Source of the DNA: Chaetorhynchus papuensis
Taxonomy: Eukaryota; Chordata; Aves; Passeriformes; Rhipiduridae
Reading direction: 5' to 3'
NCBI GenBank assembly: GCA_013396525.1
Contig: VWYX01000875.1
Span: 62,001 to 126,000 of the forward strand
Length of the DNA: 64,000 nt
Shown here one piece after another: positions 1 to 11,700 of the stretch (position 1 is its first letter; each line of letters starts with the position of its first letter). The position numbers were made by a program, and so were the translations under genes. A model generated the notes under the pieces. It did not search any database. It saw only the letters and a program-made list of their open reading frames with translations, and was not told the DNA's origin.

Positions 1-654
1 TTTTTAATGCTCTTTATGTTCCTACCAAGAAGCCTTCTAGGAGTTTAATTCACTCGGTGTCTGACACTCAAATGCAGTTAGCAATTTGTAAAACTGCAGA
101 ATCTGTAAAAATCTGAAAACAATTTCAACTGAAGACTGGGTCTAAAATGCAATGCCTAATGAATTATACAGGGAATTGTCTTTCAGATGCCTTTCAGAAC
201 AAGTAATACAGGAGATTTTCATAGCACCTGAAAAACTAATCTCATTGATTTGTAGTAATGAATTAAGTATGTCAACTCCTTTTTAAGCAGAGCAAATTAA
301 CAGAATTTGTATTTTAGTTGGTGAATCAGATATCTGCACTAATCTCTTGCTCTTTGTCTACATTTAGGTGTTTTTTGAATGTTTTCAGTATCATTGGCAT
401 TATCAATTATGAGAACGGAGACACTAAAAAACAGTACAGGATGAAGTAGAGCAGGAACTCACAATGATCCCTCACTGACTACCCATAAAGTGCTTTCAAC
501 CCACGGCAGTCAGAGTAGCCCAGTCTCAGAAGAGCAATGGCTGTCTACTCTTCAATGAACCAACAAGTTCATACAGTGAAGCCAGCATCCTGCAAAGTAC
601 AGCCCCAAGCTTACTCCTCATCTATGTCCACAGGACACTTCCAAAAAAGGGAAA

Positions 655-960
655 TCAAATACGGGACCTGTCTTTCTGCCATGGTACAGACAAACTCGGC
701 ATGCACTGGCAACAGAGGGAACTGGATGGAATTCCCCCACAAATACACTCACTAGAAAATTCCTTTTCATGATGCACCATTATGATGTCAAAAGTCCTTT
801 CACCATCAAACTGTATCACACAGTTAAATATTTCTGATAAGCTTCTATGTAAATTACCTTCAAAGTCCATAAATAATTTGTCTTCCAGTCTTGAGGCTGA
901 AACAGTGATCTGGGCCTTCTGCCAAGGGATAAATCCGAACATCCTGGCCATATCAACCAA
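655..960 (-). other. Unassigned minus-strand open stretch of 101 codons
   Basis: This is an open frame of about 101 codons with balanced, non-repetitive composition; segments such as ASRLEDKLFMDFEG and FDGERTFDIIMVHHEKE look protein-like. It is not DDX10 tail sequence and I do not recognise the family. A GTAATTT donor-like site follows GACTTTGAAG inside it, and the start is not supported by any splice acceptor I can see. It could be a decayed retrocopy, a fragment of an old mobile element, or chance. Confidence 0.2.
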
Positions 961-2323
961 TTTTAAAGATGTGTCAAAATTTTACAGACTTCAAAAAAAT
1001 TTTTAAATGCATGTTTTTCAGCATGACACCTTTTGCTTTTCTGTGAACTCTGTCTGAGCCACAGTCTGACCTAACAAACACAGCAAACCTAACTGACAGA
1101 ATTCAGCATAAATGTGTTGCTTGTAAGATCAATCAGACAAGCTTCCTAACCTCTATTTTTACCTCTTCTAATTATAGCTCTTTCTTTGCTTTACATCTGT
1201 CAGCTGGGGCCCTGTACTGGGTATGCATGGCAAGGTTTTGGTAGTGGGGGGAGCTACAGCAGGGGCTTCTGTCAGAAGCCACCAGAAGCTTCCCCTCTGT
1301 CCAACAGAGCCAATGCCAGCCAGCTCCAAGACAGAGCCACCACTGGACAGCACCAAGCCCATCAGCGATGGTGGCAGTGCCTCTGGGATAACATAGTTAA
1401 GGAGGAAGAAAAACCACACAACTGCAGCTGAAGAAGAGTTAGAAAATGTGAGAGAAACAGCCCTGCAGACACTGAGCACAGAAGGAGGGGAGTAAGTGCC
1501 CCAGCGTGGGTACAGACCACAGTGAGTCCCCCTGCAGCCCATGGAGATCCGTGGGGGAGCAGAGACCCACCTGCAGCCTGTGGAGAACCCCAGGTGACAG
1601 GAGATGGATGCCTGAAGGAGGCTGTAACCCTGTGGGAAGCCCACACTCCTGGCAGATGTAGCAGGAGTCTTTGCCCTTGGAATGTGGTCAAACAAACAGT
1701 GCCCTGGTTTACAAGCTATCAGTGATGGGCTGAGAGGGGGCATTATATGCTGAGCTTGGTACTGAATTGTGCTAAAACCAGCCTGTCTCACCAACCCCAA
1801 ACTAACATCCTGATAGTGAGGCAAAGACTTGGCAGGTAAATCCCTAAGGTGACCTGAAGACATATGACTGGCAGTCAATCACTTTATACTGTAACAGCCC
1901 AGTCCACTTTCATATGGTAGGTTCTTTTAGCATATTCCTTCTTGGAGTGTGTGTATGAAGTTTCCTTCCAGGAAGTGGGAATGCCCCTTCAAAGATACTC
2001 CTCCAGGCTGAGTGAAAGAGATCTGCTCATGGGCATCACTACGGTGAGTTACATCAATCTATATTTAATAATTGTTTCTTTTTGCTAGCTTTAATATAAT
2101 TGCTTTGATATAGTGCACTATACTATACTAAATGGTACTAGTAGTTTTAGCTTTTATACTCTGCAGTAAATAATTCTGATTAAAATATTTTATCTAATCA
2201 TTTGTCACAATAAATAATTCATTTTACATAAATATATCTGATTTGCCATCTTTAATCCTGTAGGACAAAGTTACTTAAAGTGCTGACAGTCTGGGGCTAG
2301 ATCAGGTCCAGCCTCACCAAGGC

Positions 2324-2392
2324 TCCTCTCTGAGAAGTTCAGAAACCTAGGGGGTCCTCTCTGAGAAGTTCAGAAACCTAGGGGGTCCTCTC
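2324..2392 (+). repeat. 31 bp tandem duplication inside the nested LTR
   Basis: Two identical 31 bp units (2324-2354 and 2355-2385), each beginning TCCTCTCTGAGAAG and ending CCTAGGGGG, are followed by a partial third unit (TCCTCTC). They lie shortly upstream of the LTR polyadenylation signal. The two units show no differences, so the duplication is recent or was inherited from a young source element. Confidence 0.9.
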
Positions 2393-2424
2393 TGCACCTC
2401 GTGACTCAGTGGGATGGCTTCTCT

Positions 2425-2430
2425 AATAAA
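2425..2430 (+). promoter_or_regulatory. LTR polyadenylation signal AATAAA
   Basis: The AATAAA in TTCTCTAATAAACTGTGTC lies 33 bp before the CA end of the nested LTR, the normal position for an LTR polyadenylation signal. It points plus, opposite to DDX10. Confidence 0.6.
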
Positions 2431-3529
2431 CTGTGTCTGAAGCTCCCCCTCTCACCAACAACAGCAGGGCCTGTGGCCCCACGGAGAGAGGAGCCCACAC
2501 TGGAGCAGGTTTACTGGCAGGACCCGTGACTCCTTGGATGCTGCAGCATCCTGTTCCTGAAGAACTGCATCCTGTTCCTGAAGAACTGCACCCTGTGGAA
2601 GGGACCCACGTGGGAGCACTTCGTGAGGAACTGCAGCCTGGGGGAAGGACTCATGCTGGATAAGTCCATGGAGGACTGTCTCCCCTGGGAGGAAACCCAT
2701 GCTGGAGCAGGGGAAGAGTGTGAGGAGTCCTTCCACTATGGAGGAAGGAGCAGTAGAGTCAACGTGTGATGAACTGACCACAGGCACTTTAACAGCCCAC
2801 TCGTCCTGCTCAGGGTAGAGAACCCAAGATTGAAGTTAAGCCCAGGAAGTCAGGAGGGGTGGGGAGAAGGTGTTTAAAGATGTTTTCATTTGCTCATTAT
2901 CTTACTCTGATTTGATTTGCTATGAATTAAATTAATTAATAAACAAAAAGCTTTGGGTTTATTCATAGTTATGCTGCACAGGTGCCTAGGAAGGATGAAT
3001 TTCATAAATTCTGTGCATTTCTTAAGTTAGTAAATACCTTGAATAGCTCTAATGAGCCTTAGCACTACTTTTGTAGATATGCAGTCTGCTAGAATATTAG
3101 GTGATGGAAAATTAAAAATGCTAATAACTTTTGGCATTTTTAACAGCATATGAATTAGCAAAGCAAGTGGACTGATACTGCCATTAATTATGAAACTCAA
3201 TGATCTTTATGAGCTTTCACCTTAAATAGCCGCTCGCATACATCATGTAAATGTATGTTTACTGTGACTGTAATTAATCAATCACCTTCCCTTGTCCACA
3301 CAGAATTTTTCTAGCTGAAAATTTCAAAGCCTTGGCAGATTGTCCAAAAAGAATGAAGAGAGGAGAGCAATATACTTGTAAAAACCAGGTCTAATCCTGT
3401 AACATGCTGCCGACTGCCTTACTGATATATGCTCAACCTACCTATCAGCGATAACTGTTTGCTTTGCAAAACTGCTTATAAGAAAATTATACTTATTTGT
3501 AAGTATTTTCCTTGAAGTATGAGGAAGGA

Positions 3530-3866
3530 TCAGTGTCAATACACAAGAATTCCCCCCATGGCACACTGAGAAAGGAAGCAAGTCCTTATACACGTGCAGC
3601 TCGAGCTGTAGGAACACATCTACACTCCGTGCAAACCTGGGACCTGGACTCTCTAAAAGTGGTGCCTCCATAAGAACACTCCAGGACCCCCACCACAGAG
3701 GAGACCAGAAGAAAAAGGGCCAGCAGGATGCTGCAGGACCCACGTGGTGGTGACTCTCTTTCTATTTAATCTTTCTTTCTCTTCACCCCCCCCTACTCCC
3801 TGTACCTCACATGTAGTGTTAAATAAAATCCATACTCTTGACTTTGGCATATGGTCTCATTTGCAC
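3530..3866 (+). mobile_element. LTR 3' region (R/U5-like) of an avian endogenous retrovirus
   Basis: The segment contains a CCACCACAGAGGAGACCAGAAG block, a pyrimidine-rich stretch with a long C run (3785-3792) and GTTAAATAAAATCC (AATAAA at 3822-3827), followed by a TTTGGCATATGGTCTC tail. I recognise this arrangement from a common songbird LTR family. The 5' part is not clear, so the start is approximate. No internal retroviral sequence was found beside it. Confidence 0.5.
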
Positions 3867-5753
3867 CTTCATTTGGACAGAGGCATCTTTTAACACTTGA
3901 ATCCTAGCAACAGCCCAGCAAAATATTACCAGTATATATTCATTTGAAGGAATGTCAGAAAAATATAAGATCTTACAGTATGAAGAAAACAAAACAAACA
4001 AAAAACTCCACAAAGCTTTTCGCTAAAAATACTGAGCACATTTCCTTCCTAAGGCTCTGCTACTAGATGATGCTATTACCTTTCTTCCTGTTATTCCCCT
4101 TTGCTTCTGCTCTCAGTTTCCCCACAGCAAAAAGTAAGCAAATAGAAGCAATAGCAGGTTGAATTTAGCTCCTTCAAAAGAAACAGAAAACAGGGTAAGG
4201 AAACAGTAAGAGATACAAAAAAATTCATAAAAGACCAGAGGGGAAAACAAAACAAAACCAAAAAAAAAAGTGTGAAAGGAAACATTAGACCTTAAAGAAA
4301 ACAAACCTTGAGGGAACCAACACCAAAAGACCCAGGTCCTAATGGACTCCGTATAGAAGATGCAGCTTCATTTGGGGGAAGTAGGGGCTTACCAGATCTC
4401 CCATGAGGTGTAAAATAACCAGATGTGTTAGTTACCAGCTTGGCATTTCCTATTAACAAGCTGCTTGGTTTATCAATGCAGCCGATAGTGTGAAAAAACA
4501 GAAAACTCATTAAAATCTCTGCATGCTGCAGTAAAACAAGGGATACTGCACTTCTCCTGATCTGGTATATTTGGCAAGGGGGGACTGACAAAACACTAAA
4601 TCCTTAAAAACTCTGGAAAAAAAATATTTGAGAGAACCACCAAGAGCTTTTTCCTTCTCTTTTAATGCTCACATAAGATTCAGCATAAAGCAACTGGAAT
4701 CCTGGTGATTGCATGACCCCAGAGCATTTTGAAAAAAACAGCCATCAGAAGAATTTTAAAATGTTGGCAACTGCAGCATTAACAGTCAGAATGCAGATAA
4801 TGGTTTTCTGATTGCACAAATCAATTTTCATCACCAGTAGCAATTATGACTGCTATAGCAGACTATGTACAATACTGCAAGCAACACATTCCAAGAATAT
4901 AAACAGGTGGGGGATGCTGAGAAAACAGAACTGCTTAATTTAAAACTAAATACCACTACTTGCTGCATGAGGATGTCATCAAAACACATCTGAAAGATTG
5001 CCCCTGCTCATCAGCCAATTAACTCATCCTTAAGTTCACATCTGAGATAGGGAGCAAAGCAAAATTCCTGCATCTGAAATCTATAATCTAAGAAAGTTTT
5101 AAACACGTAAGGAAAGCTGCAAAGCAGCTCAGAGTACTACTGGAACAAACCAAGGTGCAAAATAAACAAGTTTGAGGAGTCTGATACAGCTCACTTGTGA
5201 AATGCAATCATCTGCACAATATTTATATAGAGAGAATTGAGGAATGTGAATGGTTTTTCACAACAGAACAGAAAAAGACCTCTCAATCCAGAGAGAATAC
5301 CCACTTCCTAAATAAATGCTTTGTGCGAAAGCTGCTGTAAGCCTCAGGTCATTATGTCTGCATTGGTTGGAGCTTCCCACTTCTTTAGGGTTATGGGCAG
5401 AGGCAGAAAAGAGGATGAAGACCTTCAGAAGTTCAGTTCCAGGCAATTCTTCTGTACTGTGTTCATTATGGCATCAAAGGACTATGGTGAGCCAAAGGCA
5501 AGAAGAACTCCACACTAATAAACAACGACTTGCTGCTCCAAGCATGTATGGAACACAGCAAATGAGCTTCGAGTAACAGCTTTAAATTTTGTGCTTTAGA
5601 GGCAGAGAAATTTCAAATACTGGCTACTAAACACTATCAGTGAGCAACACAGAGCAGATAAACAAATGAAGTATCATTACAATTAATTTCATACAGTGGT
5701 CTGTTTACTAAGATGAAAATGCTCAAAGAAATGTTTGTAACATTTCAGAACAG

Positions 5754-5790
5754 CTTTTTTTCTTTTTTTTCTTTTTTTTTTGCTTTTTTT
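5754..5790 (+). repeat. T-rich pyrimidine tract
   Basis: A low-complexity run of T with scattered C and one G. It reads as poly-A/G on the DDX10-sense strand. No SINE or LINE body is attached on either side. Confidence 0.8.
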
Positions 5791-8700
5791 CATACTGGTG
5801 GATATACTGCTCCAGCACTGTCCAGCCTCTGATTCCTTGGTCAGAGTCAGGCGGGGAAAGCAATCTTTCATGTTCCACTCAGACAGAGACTATTGAGGAG
5901 GCTGTTAAATCAGTGAAGAAACTGAACAAGAAATTTTGGAAGCCAAGAACTTTACATCTAAATTCCAAATCATAATGAAGTGGCTAGTTATGTTTAAACT
6001 GTACACTTGCCAGCTTTTCAAGAGACCATATGCAAAAATGAAGTACTTGCATATTGAAGGACAGTGATCACAAAGCTACACCCCGGTGCTTTCTTCTTCC
6101 CCATTTGAGTTTACAGAACATAGTGATACACAGTTACAATGAAAATATTCCCTAAATGCTGAAATGGAAATCTGAAGCTCAGTCGGAAAGGTCTTTGCCC
6201 TTGAATATATGTGCTTGCACTTTACAGTACACTAAGAGCTCTCCTCTTGGTTCTTGCACACCTACTGTTTTTCCAGATACATGCCTGGAATTGGAGTATG
6301 TTGCCTCAACTGATGAAGTACGTATTCAAACAAAAAAATGCATATTGCCTTTTCTACTGGGGCTTAATCATCAGCCCCAGAAAGGCATCTGTGCAAGACC
6401 AGCAGAGCTCTTGAATGGCTTTCCCTGTGCTCCACCACACTGCCATACGCAGGCAGGAACCTGATGGTGGAATCCTGCTCTTAACATCCACAGAGACAGG
6501 CAAAGAGTAAAAATGAAGCAAAGGAATATACACCTCCCTTGCTCAAAAGAGGGATGAATCTGAAGCAGTGTCTCAAGTAAACACCCAGTTCTTTGCTGAG
6601 CCCCATCCAAGAACTTGGGTGGAACAGTGCCAAAGCATTCCTCAATTCTACAACTACCAAGAGTTATTTGCAACTATATGATACAAATAAATGATTACAA
6701 ACCCACATAATTCAAGAGGAAGAGTGAAATGCATACTTATTTCAATTTGCAATTTTCACAGCCTAAGCTTTCAATAAGAAAACCTGAGTGTTTCTTTTCC
6801 CCAAAAAATGCCAAAATATTGTTGATTCTGAAAGAAATAAAATTGTATAGTCTTTAACACACTGAAAGCTCTGAAGCTCAGTGGTTAAGATGTCTCCAAA
6901 GCCCCTGTTCCAATGCTATCCAACTTACACAGACATTCTAAAAACAAAAGGTTTTCCTAAGAACAACAAATTAAACAGTGTCATCTTCCTGGAGTCTACT
7001 GGAGAAATTTCATCAGTATTGCCCTACAAATTTAAAACAGTCATTTACAATCAAGTAAGACAATAACCTTTGTGCTCCCTAACATGCCAGAAATCCTGTT
7101 AGTCTGCTCTTAAAAATCCGTATTATATCTTTCATCAAAAGCTCTCCTAGAACTCCAACCCACCAAAATTAGAAAAAAACAACCAACAAAAGCTTGAAGA
7201 AAAAAGAAGCTTCCTCTCCAAAAGAAGCACCATAAATGTGCAAGTGAACACAAAACAAGGAATAAGGTATAGGTGTATCAGGCACAGTAATGAAGATGCA
7301 CTTGTGTTGATCCACTGTGCATCCACCTTGTCCCAGCAGACCTTCAGGGAATAAGAGAGTATTTGCAAGGTCCACAGTCCCACTACTCTGCTTGTGTGCC
7401 AGGCCTATGAAGAAATCACGTCAGTGACTGGTAAAACATCAGCTTTGGCATGTAGAGCATCAAACTCTCATCATATACCACATATGATTGAAAATAACAG
7501 TTGTGAACATTATACTCACAAAATTCAATTGCTATAACCATGGTCAATTAATTTAAATGGTCAATCTGATAACTATATTTGAAATCCTCAGTGTGCTGTT
7601 GGCTGCAATGTAAAGGTTTACAGAAGCATGGGTAATCGGCAAATCAATCCATCAGAATCCTTACTTGTAACTTGTTCAGGGTCACGACACTGAAATATTG
7701 GTTTAATCATATAAATTCTTAATTGCAGAAAAGACAGAACTTATTACAACTTTACTTAAAGCAATTTAATTGTTATATTAACTGGAATCAATATGTTATT
7801 TTCAAAAAGCAAAATACAGGTAACATTTCCATACAGGCACGTAATACCCATTTTCATATATTAACTTAAATACTGTGGAATACTTTGATTTTTAAAAATG
7901 TTTCAGCACACAAGTAGTTCAGAATCAGCAATTCATTTTCCATTTCATGACTTGGCTTTGAAATGAAATTACTAAATTCGTAGGTTAAGATGTCAATATC
8001 CCAAATCGCTCTGTTTATTCACAGAGCTTCTCAGGGAAATTCGAAACAGTCAAACCTTGCATTGAATAAATAAAGCTACTTACAGCTTTTGGATGTGCAT
8101 ACAGAACACAAGAGTTAACAGACCAGAACTACTTCTAAACTAAGGTTAATGAGATTGTTTTAAGAAAGAAGTTTGACTTACTGAAAGGGATCAAACTGAC
8201 ATGGTAATTTCAGTTGTAAGCTCCCCACACTAAACATACTGGAAGATTTTGTTGACGAACAGAAGTAGAATTACCTCATTTTTTGCTGTTCTTTGTGGTT
8301 TTCAGAATCAAAAATAATTACTGATGAAGAATAAGTTTGAGTCCTTTGCAGTGATTGTCAAACAGCAGTGACAAGACATAGCCTGCCCTGAGGCTACACC
8401 AGCACAACACAACTCTCTCCTCCTTACGAACAACAGACTCTACAACCTCAGCATCCTCCCAACCATCAGAATGATCCAGCCCTGAAACCCTGCTCCAGCT
8501 CCAGGAATCACAGGGAGCTAAAAAAATTCCTCCTCAACACCATCCATGAGAGGGTCATGAGAAGTGATCCAGAACAATGCATCATCACCAGTAACCACCA
8601 GTTATCAGGCATCCCATGAGACTTTCACAAGAATACTCAGTGACCCCAGTGATCGAGGGGATTTGGGAACCTGGATTCACAGGAGGCTCAGACCAAATTC

Positions 8701-11700
8701 CTCCTACACTCCTATACACCTATTTTCCACACTGAAATTACAGATCACATTCACACTGAATCCAGTGTCTCCAGCCTAGGCACAAGCAATGGGCTAGACC
8801 TCAAGAAAAAGGAAATTCAATGCAGAAGCAAAGGTAATATAAGCCGAATAACTACAGGAATGATTCACAATGGATGAAGAATTTTCATGATATTCTGAAG
8901 TGTATTTGAGTAATTGAGTGGATTTTTAGCCACAGCTACCCAAGGGATCTGACTTCCCCCTTCCCATTTTAAATTTTCCCACATGGTGCAAAGATTTCTT
9001 GAGCTACATTTGGCAAGTGTATCTCAAATCCCACAGTGGTGCTGGAGATAAAAACAAAATGGTGGGTTTAAGCATTTTTCTGCTTAAAATCTCAACAGAG
9101 CATGGTACAAGGCACAGAAAAAAGCATGCTATATTGAGCATTACAGCTTGCAATGATGTGATACAGGCAGGTATCAATGCCCGAATCTGCCATATCTGAA
9201 AGTATGTGCCTCCTGTTCACCCACATGTGTTTTGTAGATGTGCTCACAGTAGAAAGATTCATTGTGACTCTAAAAAATCTAAAATTATCTATAAAGTATA
9301 TATTTTGTAAAATCTCATATGCAAACACTAATTCCGGTGGGAATAGCAAAATATATGAGGGAGAGAACAGGAGAGAAAGGGAAGAGAGAAGCTAAAGTAT
9401 ATTTATTATCCTGCTGTTGCTTGATATTTTAATGTTCTACAATTATTCAGCAAGCATTCAGTCCCAAGAAAAAGCCCCTGACAACCGAGCTCTCGGATTT
9501 TTTCCACAAGTCAGTTTTCCAGCTGGGTAAGAATCCCCATCCTCTATTTTGTCCAGTGAAAATAGGGAAGAACATCTCAGCAAGGAGTAAGTGTTCAAGC
9601 TGGATTTCTCCGAGTTTTCATAAGGCTACATTTTCTTATAGACCTTTGATGAGCAGCCTCTGCTCTTCTAGTCAGAGTTTTTTCAGGTTTTTGTTTTGCT
9701 CTGGACACCAGCATGGTGTAGCTGCTATAGGGCTGCCAAAACCTGAATCAATGCACCAAACTGCCATGACTGAGCAAGTTTTACCTCCTGACACTGCTTA
9801 CAGATGAGGTCCAAACTATTTCTAGCAGATAGCAATGCGTTCTTTTAGGGACTAGTTATCACTTCTTGCACAGTGCTGGGAGCTGATAGTTGAGGATCAC
9901 TTAGCACATTGGTGCTGGGCAGGGAACAGCACCTTCTCCTGACTCCTTGTTCCCCCACCTTGAAGCACAGACCTGTTTAGCTGCTCCTGGAAAACTCCTT
10001 TCCTATAAAAACAATTGTCTTTAAAAGAAATCAAAACCTTCCTCACTTCAGAATTCTCAACACATCCATAGGGCTCTAAGGCATCAGGGTAGCAAAATAC
10101 TAAAATCACGAATGGAGAAATACAGTCCTGTTTAGCTTCATTGCAGCTAACAGTTGCTAGCAGGGCTAGGACCTTTAAATGCTGGCTGAAACCCAAAAGT
10201 CCTTTATGTAGACTAATAAATCAGTATGTGTAGATTCTAGAAGAAAAAGTGGAAAGCCACAAGCACAGGGATGTCCTGCTTGGGGCCAGGGGCTGGCTTC
10301 ACCAAGTAACACCCAGCTCCTGTCCAGGGGTAGCTGTCTCTGCTGCTGCTGCTCAGTGCTTTACTTCTTGCTCAAAAGATTACTTCTTGCCTCATTTTCT
10401 CCAGACCATCTTCAAGTAAACAGTATCAAAATTTGTTTGAGGGCTTGCGGGCTGTATTTTAATCAGTACTGAGTGAGAACAAAATATGTGCTTTTTTCAT
10501 CTTAAAACACTGCATTTGTGAATATCACATCAAATTCTCATAAAATGGGAGACAATTAAACATCTTGTGATAAAAAAAAACACCAAAACCCTAAATATCT
10601 GTTTTTTCTTCAGTAAGACTATATGAGAAAACTTCTTTTATTTGTTTTCACAGCCTTTTGCATGAAAATTTAATTAATGGTCATAAATCCCTAGAAATAC
10701 TTTCTCCAAAGCATCCTTTAAGAGTCTTCACTTCTTACTCAGTTTATTTATTGCATGGAGATTTATCCAAGGTGGAGTCAATAACACTGCAGCTACCCAC
10801 TCATCTAATCTCCTGCTCAGGCACACTCAGCAGAGCGTGCCACAATTTGGTTAGTCAATTCCAGCTGCAGCAAGCCTGGCCTGTCCCAGCACGACAAAGA
10901 CTGAGCAAAACCTTCCCTGCAATTGCTCCTGCAGCACTAGAGAAAAAGGCAGGATGTCCTTCTCTCCTGTGATTTTTTTCTTTTTTTTTTTCCCCTAAAT
11001 TCACAAAGAATTATTATTTAACACTAAGAATGGGAAAGTAAGTCTCTGTTTTGGTCATGTCAGACCCAGCGGGCTGTGTACTAGTGAAAGACAGCAAACA
11101 AGACTTTGTAACCCAAGGAGTTTGTAACCTGAGGGAGACAGTTAATAAAACAAACAAGGGATAAAGCAGAGAGATGTGGAAAAACAAATTATGACCACAG
11201 CTGCTTTGAAGTGACTGGCTACTCATAATTGTTGGACTAGTCCTTTTCTCCAGCTGCTAAACTGGATTAACATGGCTAAAAATACCTTTTCCACTTTTCT
11301 GGCTCTCCTTATTGCTTTCCCTTTTAAGAAAACATTACTAATTACCAAAGGAGTAGCATATGGCAGAGCAAGTGGGTCACAAGCCATATTATGAAAGCAC
11401 TAGTGAAAATGTTAACATTTTCTGAACTCCTGACTTAGGGAGCATATATTTTCTAAACTGGCTTATGTTCCAACAGTTTCTGTGTTTTACTGTTTCCTCT
11501 TTCTTTATTCCCCTGGGTACCTTGCAGGAGCTGCTTGAGTCATATCCCACACAGACTATGGAGAGCTTCAACTACTATGGCTTCGTCTCTAAGATCCTGT
11601 GAAGCAGGGAGTGTTCTTAATTAATTCCTCAGACACCCAGCAGACAGAAACTGGCACCTTTATCTACTGTATACGGCTCCCTTCCACTTCCAGGCATGAA

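Larger units (their letters stand above)
1657..2463 (+). mobile_element. Nested solo LTR inserted into the ERVL-type LTR
   Basis: This is an 807 bp block with TG...CA ends (TGTAGCAGGAG to CCAACAACA). It interrupts the LTR family sequence exactly between ...CCTGGCAG and GCAGGGCCTGTGG. The flanks GGCAGA (1651-1656) and GCAGGG (2464-2469) share GCAG, which is compatible with a degraded short target-site duplication. An AATAAA signal sits at 2425-2430, 33 bp before the end, as in a retroviral R/U5 region, so the element is in plus orientation. A 31 bp unit is tandemly repeated at 2324-2354 and 2355-2385. No coding region is present, so this is a solo LTR. An ERVK/class II origin is likely from the short LTR end and polyadenylation layout, but is inference. 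Confidence 0.75.
1213..2945 (+). mobile_element. ERVL-type avian LTR, 3'-truncated, interrupted by a younger LTR
   Basis: The sequence starting TGTACTGGGTATGCATGG belongs to the same LTR family as the copy at 32041-33255. The matching blocks are the opening segment, the GGATAACATAGTTAAG promoter-like region, the TGCAGCCCATGGAG-type GC-rich repeats, the GAGGACTGTCTCCC segment and the AGGTGTTTAAAGATG region near the end. Compared with the other copy, this one is broken at about 1656 and resumes at 2464, with a separate LTR in between, and it stops near 2945. It lacks roughly the last 200 bp (the polyadenylation/U5-like end). A 21 bp unit with core CATCCTGTTCCTGAAGAA is tandemly duplicated near 2547-2588. 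No internal gag/pol/env sequence accompanies it, so it is a solo, decayed LTR. Family-level naming (ERVL, TguLTR5-like) is from memory and approximate. Confidence 0.8.

Noticed and set aside
1168..1878. 236-codon minus-strand open frame
   Set aside because: It runs antisense across the junction of two LTRs; no domain is recognisable.
4091..4304. Hydrophobic Phe/Leu-rich minus-strand frames
   Set aside because: They come from A-rich plus-strand sequence; two frames of the same DNA look alike, with no splice or homology support.
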